Source of the DNA: Comamonadaceae bacterium
GTDB taxonomy: Bacteria; Pseudomonadota; Gammaproteobacteria; Burkholderiales; Burkholderiaceae_C
Length of the DNA stretch: 64,000 bases
NCBI GenBank assembly: GCA_027484575.1
Contig: JAIXSQ010000014.1
Span: 1 to 64,000, forward strand
Direction: 5' to 3'
Both the position numbers and the translations under genes were made by a program. Under the pieces are notes generated by a model that was not told where the DNA came from, searched no databases, and saw only the letters and a list, made by a program, of their open reading frames with translations. Below, piece by piece: positions 25,567-32,672 of this stretch; the stretch's first letter is position 1; each line of letters starts with the position of its first letter.

Positions 25567-26883
25567 TCAGAGCACCAGGATCGCCCGGAAGTCGTTGACG
25601 TTGGTGTGGGTCGGGCCGGTCACCACCAGGTCGCCCAGGGCCTCGAAGTAGCCGTAGGCGTCGTGGCGCAGCAGGTGGTCGTCGAGCTTGCGGCCGGCGG
25701 CCGCGGCGCGCGCCAGGCTGTCGGGCGCGACCACCGCGCCGGCGTTGGACTCCATGCCGTCGATCCCGTCGGTGTCGGCCGCGAGCGCCCACACGCCGGG
25801 CTCGCCCTGCAGCGCCTGCGCCAGGCCCAGGCAGAACTCGCCGGCGCGGCCCCCGCGCCCGCGCGCGGTGCCGGCCGGCAGCGGGCGCACGGTCACCGTG
25901 GTCTCCCCGCCGGACAGCAACACGCAGGGCCGGGCGAAGGGCTGGCCGCGGCGGGCCACGGCCCGCGCCAGCGCGGCGTGCACCTTGCCCACCTCGCGCG
26001 ACTCGCCCTCGAGCTCGTCGCTCAGGATGTGGGCTTCGACCCCGAGCGCGCGCGCCGCGGCGGCGGCGGCCTCGAGCGACTGCTGCGGCGTCGCGATCAG
26101 CGCCACCTGGTGGCCGGCAAAGCGCGCGTCGCCCGGCTTGGGCGTCTCCAGGGCACCGCCCTCCAGCGCCGCCTCGATCGCCGCCGGCACCGCGATGCCG
26201 TCGCGCCGCAGCAGCGCCAGCGCCTGCGCGCAGGTGGTCGCGTCGGGCACCGTGGGGCCGCTGGCGATGGTGGCCGGGTCGTCGCCCGGCACGTCGCTGA
26301 TCGCCAGCGTGACCACCCGGGCCGGCGCGCAGGCGGCGGCCAGCCGGCCGCCCTGGATGCGCGAGAGGTGCTTGCGCACGCAGTTCATCTCGCCGATGTG
26401 GGCACCCGACTCGAGCAGGCCGCGGTTGATGCGCTGCATGTCGTCCAGCGTCAGGCCCTCGGCCGGCAGCGTCAGCAGGGCCGAGCCGCCGCCGGAAATC
26501 AGGCACAGCACCAGGTCGTCGGCGGTCAGGCCACCGGCGAGCGCCAGGATGCGCTGCGCCGCCTGCAGGCCGGCGGCATCGGGCACGGGGTGGGCAGCCT
26601 CGACCACCTCGATGCGCCGCGGCAGGCCGGCCGGCCGCGGCGGCACGTGGCCGTAGCGGGTGACCACCAGGCCCGACAGCGGGGCGTCGGCCGGCCACAG
26701 CGCCTCGACCGCCTGCGCCATCGCGCCGCCGGCCTTGCCGGCGCCCAGCACCAGGGTGCGGCCGCGCGGCGGCGGCGGCAGGTGGGCGCCCAGGGTGTGC
26801 AGGGGCTGGGCCCGCTGCACGGCGACGTCGAACAGGTGGCGCAGGAAGGCGCGCGGGTCGCGCCGGGGATCGGGTGCTGTCAT
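25567..26883 (-). CDS. Glycerate 2-kinase, MOFRL/GckA (TtuD) type
   Basis: A 438-residue type-II glycerate kinase that makes 2-phosphoglycerate from D-glycerate. Blocks: VLGAGKAGGAMAQAVE near residue 45, LISGGGSALLTLP near 130, VTLAISDVPGDDPATIASGPTVPD, and the C-terminal MOFRL domain with SGGETTVTV and ALAADTDGIDGMESNAGAVV. Older annotations call this family hydroxypyruvate reductase. Allantoin breakdown gives glyoxylate, which enters metabolism through tartronate semialdehyde and glycerate, so placement next to the ureide genes is sensible. Genes gcl, hyi and glxR are not in the window. YjbQ starts the same leftward run 20 bp upstream. Confidence 0.92.
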   Translation of the reverse strand: MTAPDPRRDPRAFLRHLFDVAVQRAQPLHTLGAHLPPPPRGRTLVLGAGKAGGAMAQAVEALWPADAPLSGLVVTRYGHVPPRPAGLPRRIEVVEAAHPVPDAAGLQAAQRILALAGGLTADDLVLCLISGGGSALLTLPAEGLTLDDMQRINRGLLESGAHIGEMNCVRKHLSRIQGGRLAAACAPARVVTLAISDVPGDDPATIASGPTVPDATTCAQALALLRRDGIAVPAAIEAALEGGALETPKPGDARFAGHQVALIATPQQSLEAAAAAARALGVEAHILSDELEGESREVGKVHAALARAVARRGQPFARPCVLLSGGETTVTVRPLPAGTARGRGGRAGEFCLGLAQALQGEPGVWALAADTDGIDGMESNAGAVVAPDSLARAAAAGRKLDDHLLRHDAYGYFEALGDLVVTGPTHTNVNDFRAILVL

Positions 26884-26903
26884 GGGGGCGGGTGGTTGCG
26901 GAA

Positions 26904-27320
26904 TCAGTCGCCCAGCACCGTCACCACGACGTGGCGGCGTTGCGGGCCGGTGCGGTGTTCCCAGAGGAACAGGCCCTGCCAGGTGCCCAGCTGCAGCCGA
27001 CCGCCGCCCACGGGCAGCGTCAGGAAGCAGCCGGTGAGCACGCTGCGGGCGTGCGCGGCCATGTCGTCGGGGCCTTCGGTGTCGTGGCGCCAAGCAGGGT
27101 CGCCGTCGGGGGCGGCGCGCGCCAGCAGGGTCTCGAGGTCGCGGCGCACGTCGGGGTCGGCGTTCTCGGTGACCACCAGCGCGCAGCTGGTGTGCTGCAC
27201 GAACACGTGGGCCAGCCCGGTGCGCACGCCGGCGCGGGCCACGGCCTGCGCGACCTCGGCGGTGATGTCGCGCGTGCCCCGGCCGGGCATGTCGACGACG
27301 AGCTGGGTCTGGTGCGCCAT
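26904..27320 (-). CDS. yjbQ: YjbQ/UPF0047 family protein
   Basis: A 138-residue member of the YjbQ family, reported to have weak thiamine-phosphate synthase activity; physiological role unsettled. Conserved parts: VFVQHTSCALVVTENADPDVRRDLETLL, DTEGPDDMAAHARSVLTG and LGTWQGLFLWEHRTGPQRRHVVVTVLGD, containing the usual His/Glu/Asp residues. It lies 20 bp upstream of glycerate kinase and is probably in the same transcript. Confidence 0.9.
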   Translation of the reverse strand: MAHQTQLVVDMPGRGTRDITAEVAQAVARAGVRTGLAHVFVQHTSCALVVTENADPDVRRDLETLLARAAPDGDPAWRHDTEGPDDMAAHARSVLTGCFLTLPVGGGRLQLGTWQGLFLWEHRTGPQRRHVVVTVLGD

Positions 27321-27454
27321 GGGCCGGCATTCTGCCGCCCGCGCGGGCAGGCGAACTTTCGCTCTGCGGGTTCACCCGGAGCCCCCGCGTCAGCGGGCGT
27401 CAGGGACGGAACGCTACAGTGTCAGGTCTTCGAGAGCGTCGACAGGAGCATCGG

Positions 27455-27733
27455 ATGGAGCAGCGCTGCGCACATTGCGCACACCTGGGAGTGGAGGTCG
27501 TGGTCCCGCACGAGGACGCCGAAGGCGGCCTGCTGGCGCGGCCCACGGGGCATTACCTCTGCACCGCCGTGCGCCATGCGGGCGCGCTGCACGTGGGCCC
27601 CGAGAACGCGGCCACCGACGCGCCCGACGAGCGCCTGCGCCAGCCGGCCTGGCTGGGCGACAGCGCGGGCCATGCCGCGTCGCTGTGCGTGTCGCCGGAC
27701 TTCGGCTGCGTGCGCTGGCACCCGCGGGCCTGA
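27455..27733 (+). CDS. Small cysteine-containing protein of unknown function
   Basis: A 92-residue protein. It begins MEQRCAHCAHLGVEVVVPHED, with a CxxC that could bind zinc, and has two more Cys (YLCTAV, SLCVS) and FGCVRWHPRA at the end. The ATG at 27455 is preceded by AGGAG at a good distance; an upstream ATG at 27419 has no ribosome site and adds a basic stretch. I do not recognise a family. It converges on puuD, with 27 bp between the stops. Confidence 0.65.
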   Translation: MEQRCAHCAHLGVEVVVPHEDAEGGLLARPTGHYLCTAVRHAGALHVGPENAATDAPDERLRQPAWLGDSAGHAASLCVSPDFGCVRWHPRA

Positions 27734-27760
27734 GCCCCCGGCCACCGCGCGACCCCGGCC

Positions 27761-28966
27761 TCAGTCGACCTTCGCCCCGCCGCGGAACCAGGCGTCCACC
27801 AGCGCGCGCTCGGCATCGGTGATGCCGGTGGCGTTGTTCATCGGCATCAGCTTGGCCACCACCACCTGCTGGTGGATCGAGGCGGCGTGCTGCCGCACCG
27901 ACTCGGGCGAATCCAGCCGCACGTTCTTCATCTGCACCTGGGCGCCGTGGCACAGGTAGCAGCGCTGCGCCAGCACCGGCTGCAGCTGGGCGTAGCCCAC
28001 CGTGGCGGGGACGGCGGCGGCCGGCTGCGCGGCGGGCGGCGCCGGCTTGAGCCAGGCGGCGGTGGCGACGATCAGCGCCACGCCCACCAGCGCATACGGC
28101 AGCGGGTTGGCGTTGCGGCCCAGCTTCCAGCCATGCCGCAGCACGAAGAACTGGCGGATCGCCGCGCCGGCGGCCATCAGCAGCACCAGCACCACCCAGT
28201 TGTGCGGGTGCGTCCACAGGAAGCTGTAGTGGTTGCTGAGCATGGCCAGCAGCACGGGCAGCGTGAAGTAGGTGTTGTGCACGCTGCGCTGCTTGCCGCG
28301 CTTGCCGTGCACCGGGTCGATCGGCCGGCCCTCGCGCAGCGCCGCGACCATCTTGCGCTGGCCCGGGATGATCCACATGGCCACGTTCGCCGTCATCGAG
28401 GTGGCGATCATCGCGCCCACCACCAGGAAGGCCGCGCGCCCTGGGAACAGCTGGCAGGCCAGCCACGCGGCCGCCACCACCAGCACCGCGACCAGCGCGC
28501 CCACCAGGCCGTCGCCGCCCTCGCGCTCGCCGAACAGGCGGCAGATCGCGTCGTAGGCGATCCAGAACACGACCAGGAAGCCCAGGGCCGCCGCCACCGC
28601 CGCGCCGGCCGACCAGTCGACCAGGTTGCGGTCGACCAGGTAGGTGGACGCGTTCCACAGGTACGACACCGTCAGCAGCGCGAAGCCCGACATCCAGGTC
28701 GTGTAGCTCTCCCAGTAGAACCAGTGCAGGTGCCCGGGCAGCTGCGGCGGCGAGACCGCGAACTTCACCGGGTGGTAGAAGCCGCCGCCGTGCACGGCCC
28801 ACAGCTCGCCCGAGACGCCCTGCTTCTTCAGGTCCTCGTCGACCGGGGGCGTGAGGCTGGAGTCCAGGAAGACGAAATAGAACGAGGAGCCCACCCAGGC
28901 GATGGCGGTGATCACGTGGAGCCAGCGCAGCAGCAGGTTGGCCCAGTCGAGGAGGTAGCTGTCCAT
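27761..28966 (-). CDS. puuD: Urate hydroxylase PuuD (membrane protein with C-terminal cytochrome c domain)
   Basis: Oxidises urate to 5-hydroxyisourate at the membrane, donating electrons to the respiratory chain. 401 residues with about eight hydrophobic segments over residues 8-315 (first: WANLLLRWLHVITAIAWVGSSFYFVFLD). A C-terminal c-type domain carries the haem motif CYLCHG at about residue 336 and a downstream Met in KLMPMNNAT as possible axial ligand. This is the known replacement for soluble urate oxidase in many proteobacteria. It follows xdhC by 16 bp in the same direction. Confidence 0.95.
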   Translation of the reverse strand: MDSYLLDWANLLLRWLHVITAIAWVGSSFYFVFLDSSLTPPVDEDLKKQGVSGELWAVHGGGFYHPVKFAVSPPQLPGHLHWFYWESYTTWMSGFALLTVSYLWNASTYLVDRNLVDWSAGAAVAAALGFLVVFWIAYDAICRLFGEREGGDGLVGALVAVLVVAAAWLACQLFPGRAAFLVVGAMIATSMTANVAMWIIPGQRKMVAALREGRPIDPVHGKRGKQRSVHNTYFTLPVLLAMLSNHYSFLWTHPHNWVVLVLLMAAGAAIRQFFVLRHGWKLGRNANPLPYALVGVALIVATAAWLKPAPPAAQPAAAVPATVGYAQLQPVLAQRCYLCHGAQVQMKNVRLDSPESVRQHAASIHQQVVVAKLMPMNNATGITDAERALVDAWFRGGAKVD

Positions 28967-28982
28967 GGTGGTGTGGTGAGGC

Positions 28983-29801
28983 TCAGGCGGGATGCGGGCC
29001 GCTGGCGGCCTGCAGGAGTTGTGCCACCGCGCTGACCGCGATGACGCCGGGTTGCTTGCCGGCGATGCCGGGCAGGCCGATGGGACAGGTGACGGCGTCG
29101 AGTTCCGCCGCGGCGTACCCGCGGTGCTCGAGCCGGTGGCGGAAGGTCGCCCACTTCGTGCGGCTGCCGATCAGGCCCACGAAGGGCAGGTCGGCGCGGG
29201 CGCGGCGGCGCTGCAGGCAGGCCGCCAGCACGTCCAGGTCCTCGGCATGGCTGAAGGACATGATCAGCACCAGGCTGCCGGGCGCCAGCCGCGGCACCGC
29301 GGCCTGCACGGGATCGGAATGCTCGCAGGCCACGTTGGCGGGCAGCTCGGCCGGGAAGACGCCATCGCGGCTGTCGATCCAGGTGAGGTCCAGCGGCAGG
29401 TCGGCGCACACGTGCACGATGGCGCGGCCCACGTGGCCGCCGCCGAACAGCGCCACCGGCGTGCCCGGCCGGCGCAGGGCCGCGGCGCGGGTGGCGACCT
29501 GCGCGGCCGGGACGTGCGCGAACTGCAGGTGCACCACGCCGCCGCAGCACTGGCCCAGGCTGGGGCCCAGCGCATAGCGCCGCTGCCCGGGCGCCGCCGG
29601 CGGCGCGGCCAGCAGGGCGCGGGCATGGGCGATGGCGTCGAACTCGAGCCGGCCGCCGCCGATGGTGCCGGCGACCCGCGCCGGGCCCACCAGCATCCAG
29701 GCGCCGGGCTCGCGCGGGCCCGAGCCCTCGACCTGCCCGGTGGTGACCAGCACGGCATCGGTGCCGTCGGCCAGCAGCGCCTGGAGGTCCCGCGGGCTCA
29801 A
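28983..29801 (-). CDS. xdhC: Xanthine dehydrogenase accessory protein XdhC
   Basis: Inserts sulfurated molybdenum cofactor into xanthine dehydrogenase. Blocks: VLVTTGQVEGSGPREPGAWMLV, GTIGGGRLEFDAI, LGPSLGQCCGGVV (conserved Cys pair), ALFGGGHVGRAIVHV (nucleotide binding) and FVGLIGSRTKWATF. No ATG is available at the expected place. The TTG at 29801 gives LSPRDLQALLADG, matching normal XdhC length (272 residues). In-frame TTGs at 29828 and 29831 are alternatives. The structural genes xdhA and xdhB are not in the window. puuD follows. Confidence 0.92.
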   Translation of the reverse strand: MSPRDLQALLADGTDAVLVTTGQVEGSGPREPGAWMLVGPARVAGTIGGGRLEFDAIAHARALLAAPPAAPGQRRYALGPSLGQCCGGVVHLQFAHVPAAQVATRAAALRRPGTPVALFGGGHVGRAIVHVCADLPLDLTWIDSRDGVFPAELPANVACEHSDPVQAAVPRLAPGSLVLIMSFSHAEDLDVLAACLQRRRARADLPFVGLIGSRTKWATFRHRLEHRGYAAAELDAVTCPIGLPGIAGKQPGVIAVSAVAQLLQAASGPHPA

Positions 29802-29923
29802 GGATGTCCGCCCTGTGTCGGCATGCAACAACGGAACGCAACCGTGACCACGGTCGGCGCGGGGCTTGGCTCGGCCGTTGCGCGGCTCAGCGGCGATGAT
29901 CGCCGCGACAACGAGGAGACCGC

Positions 29924-30433
29924 ATGTCCGCAACCCGCCGCCTGGCCCTGGTGGCCGCCTGCACGGCCGCCGTCCTGGCCGGCTGCACGTCCGTGCCGCT
30001 GCCCCCGCCCGAGGCCCCCCCGCCGGTGGTCGTCGCACCGCCGGCCGAGCCGGCGCCCGCCGTTGTCGAGGCGCCCGCCCCGGCCCGTCGGCTGTCCACC
30101 GCCGACAGCCCGCGCGCCTACCGCCGCGACGCCGCCGGCCACCTGTACGCCCAGAACCCCGACCGCATCTGGAAGGGCCGCATGCCGCCCCTGCTGTACG
30201 CGGTGGGCGTGCTGCAGGTGGAGGTGGGCCGCGACGGCCAGGTCGAGCGGGTGGACTGGATGCGCGCCCCGCGCCATGCGCCCGAGGTCATCGCCGAGAT
30301 CGAGCGCACCGTGCGCGCCGCCGCGCCCTACCCCGTGCCGGCCCGCATGGGCCGCGTGGTGTGGACCGACACCTGGCTGTGGCACAAGAGCGGCCGCTTC
30401 CAGCTGGACACGCTGACCGAAGGGCAGGACTGA
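29924..30433 (+). CDS. Lipoprotein with TonB-like C-terminal domain
   Basis: A 169-residue protein. A signal peptide ends in the lipobox LAGC (Cys about residue 22). A Pro/Val/Ala-rich stretch (PPPEAPPPVVVAPPAEPAPAVVEAPAPARR) would span part of the periplasm. The C-terminal 80 residues (LLYAVGVLQVEVGRDGQVERVDWMRAPRHAPEVIAEIERTVRAAAPYP) resemble the TonB C-terminal fold. No TonB-like transmembrane anchor is present. GAGGAG lies before the ATG. A near-palindrome GCGGCGATGATCGCCGC (29890-29906) sits in the divergent gap to xdhC. Confidence 0.75.
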   Translation: MSATRRLALVAACTAAVLAGCTSVPLPPPEAPPPVVVAPPAEPAPAVVEAPAPARRLSTADSPRAYRRDAAGHLYAQNPDRIWKGRMPPLLYAVGVLQVEVGRDGQVERVDWMRAPRHAPEVIAEIERTVRAAAPYPVPARMGRVVWTDTWLWHKSGRFQLDTLTEGQD

Positions 30434-30440
30434 GGGGATC

Positions 30441-30524
30441 GTCATCCCCGCGCAAGCGGGGATCCAGGCCCGCACCGCGCCGCGGTCACGGCCGTCGCTG
30501 GCCCCCCGCCTGCGCGGGGGTGAC
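30441..30524. repeat. Paired-palindrome intergenic repeat, copy 6
   Basis: CATCCCCGCGCAAGCGGGGAT followed by CCCCCGCCTGCGCGGGGG after about 40 bp. Same arrangement as the second copy at 14.7 kb. It lies between the convergent lipoprotein gene and hiuH. Confidence 0.85.
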
Positions 30525-30543
30525 GACGTGGGGGCCATGGCCC

Positions 30544-30897
30544 TCACGACCCCCGGTACGTCGAATAGCTCCACGGGCTCGCCAGCAGCGGCACGTGGTA
30601 GTGCTGGTCGGCATGCGCGATGCCGAAGTCCAGCGCGACCTGGTCCAGGAAGGGCGGCTCGGGCAGCTGCACGCCCCGGCCGCGGAAGTAGCCGGCCACG
30701 TCGAACACCAGCCGGTAGGTGCCGCGGCGCAGCTGCTCGTTGGTGTACAGCGGCCCGTCGGGGTTGCGCCCGTCCGCGTTCAGCGTGAAGCGGCGCACCA
30801 GCGCGGGCTGGCCGTCCTTCACCTCGTACAGCGCCACGGCCATGCCCGCGGCGGGCGTGCCGTGCATCGTGTCCAGCACGTGGGTGCTCAGGCCCAT
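30544..30897 (-). CDS. hiuH: 5-Hydroxyisourate hydrolase (transthyretin-like)
   Basis: Hydrolyses 5-hydroxyisourate, the PuuD product, to OHCU. 117 residues from the ATG at 30897 (MGLSTHVLDTMHGTPAAGM), which carries the conserved His of the LSTHVLD motif. The C-terminus YHVPLLASPWSYSTYRGS has the family signature His and the diagnostic YRGS ending. An in-frame upstream ATG would add 13 residues not found in the family. It is divergent from the gntR gene, sharing the palindromic operator at 30933. Confidence 0.96.
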   Translation of the reverse strand: MGLSTHVLDTMHGTPAAGMAVALYEVKDGQPALVRRFTLNADGRNPDGPLYTNEQLRRGTYRLVFDVAGYFRGRGVQLPEPPFLDQVALDFGIAHADQHYHVPLLASPWSYSTYRGS

Positions 30898-30932
30898 GGT
30901 CTGCTCCGGAAGGGGTCCCGCGGGATGCGGTC

Positions 30933-30954
30933 GCAAAAGTGTATACAGTTTTGC
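30933..30954. promoter_or_regulatory. 22-bp palindromic operator (TGTATACA core) between hiuH and gntR
   Basis: The perfect core TGTATACA (30940-30947) is flanked by GCAAAA on the left and TTTTGC on the right. The whole 22 bp is palindromic except for one base pair position on each side (G at 30939 and 30948). It is AT-rich in an otherwise extremely GC-rich region. It lies 35 bp upstream of the hiuH start and 14 bp upstream of the gntR start. GntR/FadR-type regulators bind dyads with GT-N-AC character, so autoregulation plus control of hiuH is the natural reading. Confidence 0.8.
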
Positions 30955-30968
30955 ATGCGATCGCTATC

Positions 30969-31655
30969 ATGGCCCCGCCCACCATGGAACCGTCGACCAC
31001 CGCCGTCATCGTCCGCGAGCTGACCCAGGCCATCGCGGGCCACCGGCTGCAGCCGGGGACCAAGCTCGCCGAGCAGAAGCTGGCCGACCATTTCGGCGTC
31101 TCGCGCACGCTGGTGCGCCAGGCGCTGCACCAGCTGGCGCAGAACCGGCTCGTGACGCTGGAGCCGGCCCGCGGCGCCTTCGTGGCCGCCCCCACGCCCG
31201 GCGAGGCGCGGCAGGTGTTCGCGGTGCGCCGCATGCTCGAGGCCGAGATGGCCCGCACCTTCGCCCGCGAGGCCACGCCGGCCATGCTGCGCGAGCTGCG
31301 CGCCCACGTCGCGCGCGAGCAGGCCGCGCTGGAGGCCGGCGAGGCCGCCTCGGGCATCGAGCTGCTGGGCGACTTCCACGTGCGCATGGCCGAGCTGCTG
31401 GACAACGCGGTGCTGGCCCAGGTGCTGGGCGACCTGATCTCACGCAGCTCGCTGGTGGCGCTGATGTACCAGCGCGCCGGCGCCGCCGAGCACTCGGCCG
31501 CCGAGCACGTGCAGATCGTGAAGGCGCTTGCGGCGCGCGATGCCGAGCGGGCCGCCGCGCTGATGGACGAGCACCTGCGCAACGTCGAGGCCAGCCTGGC
31601 CTTCGACCGCCCGGCCCCCAGCCACGACATCGCCCAGGCGCTCGCCGCGGCCTGA
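30969..31655 (+). CDS. GntR-family (FadR/FCD subfamily) transcriptional regulator
   Basis: A 228-residue regulator. The winged HTH is at residues about 10-75 (LAEQKLADHFGVSRTLVRQALHQLAQNRLVTLEPARGAFVAAP). The helical FCD ligand-binding domain fills the rest, with the His/Asp metal-type residues GDFHVRMAELLDN and HSAAEHVQIVKAL. The start may be 30969 or the ATG at 30984 (MEPSTTAVIV). Placement between hiuH and the puuE operon makes it the likely regulator of ureide catabolism; allantoin or a related ureide is the probable effector, by inference. Confidence 0.9.
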   Translation: MAPPTMEPSTTAVIVRELTQAIAGHRLQPGTKLAEQKLADHFGVSRTLVRQALHQLAQNRLVTLEPARGAFVAAPTPGEARQVFAVRRMLEAEMARTFAREATPAMLRELRAHVAREQAALEAGEAASGIELLGDFHVRMAELLDNAVLAQVLGDLISRSSLVALMYQRAGAAEHSAAEHVQIVKALAARDAERAAALMDEHLRNVEASLAFDRPAPSHDIAQALAAA

Positions 31656-31690
31656 AGTCCCTCCCCATCCCTTCGACCCCGGAGTCCCCC

Positions 31691-32668
31691 GTGCCCACCG
31701 TCTACGACAGCACCGCGGCCTACCCGCGCGACCTGGCCGGCTACGGCCGCAACCCGCCGCATGCGAAATGGCCCGGCGGCGCCCGCATCGCGGTGCAGTT
31801 CGTGCTGAACTGGGAGGAAGGCGGCGAGAACGCGGTGCTGCACGGCGACAAGGGCTCCGAGCAGTTCCTGTCCGAGATGTTCAACCCGGCCAGCTACCCG
31901 GCCCGGCACCTGAGCATGGAAGGCGTGTACGAGTACGGCTCGCGCGCCGGCGTGTGGCGCATCCTGCGCGAGTTCGAGCGGCGCAAGCTGCCGCTGACGG
32001 TCTTCGGCGTGGGCATGGCGCTGCAGCGCAGCCCCGAGGTCACCGCCGCCTTCGTCGAGCTGGGCCACGAGATCGCCAGCCACGGCTGGCGCTGGATCCA
32101 CTACCAGGACATGGACGAGGCCACCGAGCGCAACCACATGCGCCAGGCCATCCGCGCGATCGAGCAGCTCACGGGCCAGCGCCACGGCGACCCCGGTGCG
32201 ATCCACGGCGCGGGCTGGTACACCGGCCGCGACAGCCCCAACACGCGCCGGCTGGTGGCCGACGACGGCGGCTTCGAGTACGACAGCGACTACTACGGCG
32301 ACGACCTGCCCTTCTGGATGAAGGTGCGGCGCACCGACGGCCAGGTGGTGCCGCACCTGGTGGTGCCGTACACGCTGGACGCCAACGACATGCGCTTCTC
32401 GCTGCCCCAGGGCTATTCGCAGGGCGAGGACTTCTGGACCTACCTGCGCGACAGCTTCGACGCGCTGTACGCCGAGGGCGACCCCGCCGGCCTGGACCGG
32501 CCCAAGATGCTGAGCATCGGCATGCACTGCCGCCTGCTCGGGCGCCCCGGCCGCATCACCGCGCTGCAGAAGTTCCTGGACCACATCGAGCGCCACGACC
32601 ACGTGTGGGTGTGCCGCCGCATCGACATCGCCCGCCACTGGAAGGTGGTCCACCCCTACACGGCCTGA
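31691..32668 (+). CDS. puuE: Allantoinase PuuE (polysaccharide deacetylase fold)
   Basis: Hydrolyses allantoin to allantoate without the amidohydrolase-type allantoinase. 325 residues from the GTG at 31691. Fold markers: GGARIAVQFVLNWEEGGE near the N-terminus, FGVGMALQRSPEVTAAFVELGHEIASHGWRW with the SHGWRW metal/active motif, and YDSDYYGDDLPFW. The N-terminal YPRDLAGYGRNPPHAKWPG is the standard PuuE opening. It starts 35 bp after gntR and is followed 4 bp later by the fused uraD-allC gene. Confidence 0.95.
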   Translation: MPTVYDSTAAYPRDLAGYGRNPPHAKWPGGARIAVQFVLNWEEGGENAVLHGDKGSEQFLSEMFNPASYPARHLSMEGVYEYGSRAGVWRILREFERRKLPLTVFGVGMALQRSPEVTAAFVELGHEIASHGWRWIHYQDMDEATERNHMRQAIRAIEQLTGQRHGDPGAIHGAGWYTGRDSPNTRRLVADDGGFEYDSDYYGDDLPFWMKVRRTDGQVVPHLVVPYTLDANDMRFSLPQGYSQGEDFWTYLRDSFDALYAEGDPAGLDRPKMLSIGMHCRLLGRPGRITALQKFLDHIERHDHVWVCRRIDIARHWKVVHPYTA

Positions 32669-32672
32669 GCCC

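Noticed and set aside
27419..27454. ATG at 27419 as start of the small Cys protein
   Set aside because: No ribosome site and 12 extra basic residues; AGGAG is correctly spaced for the ATG at 27455.
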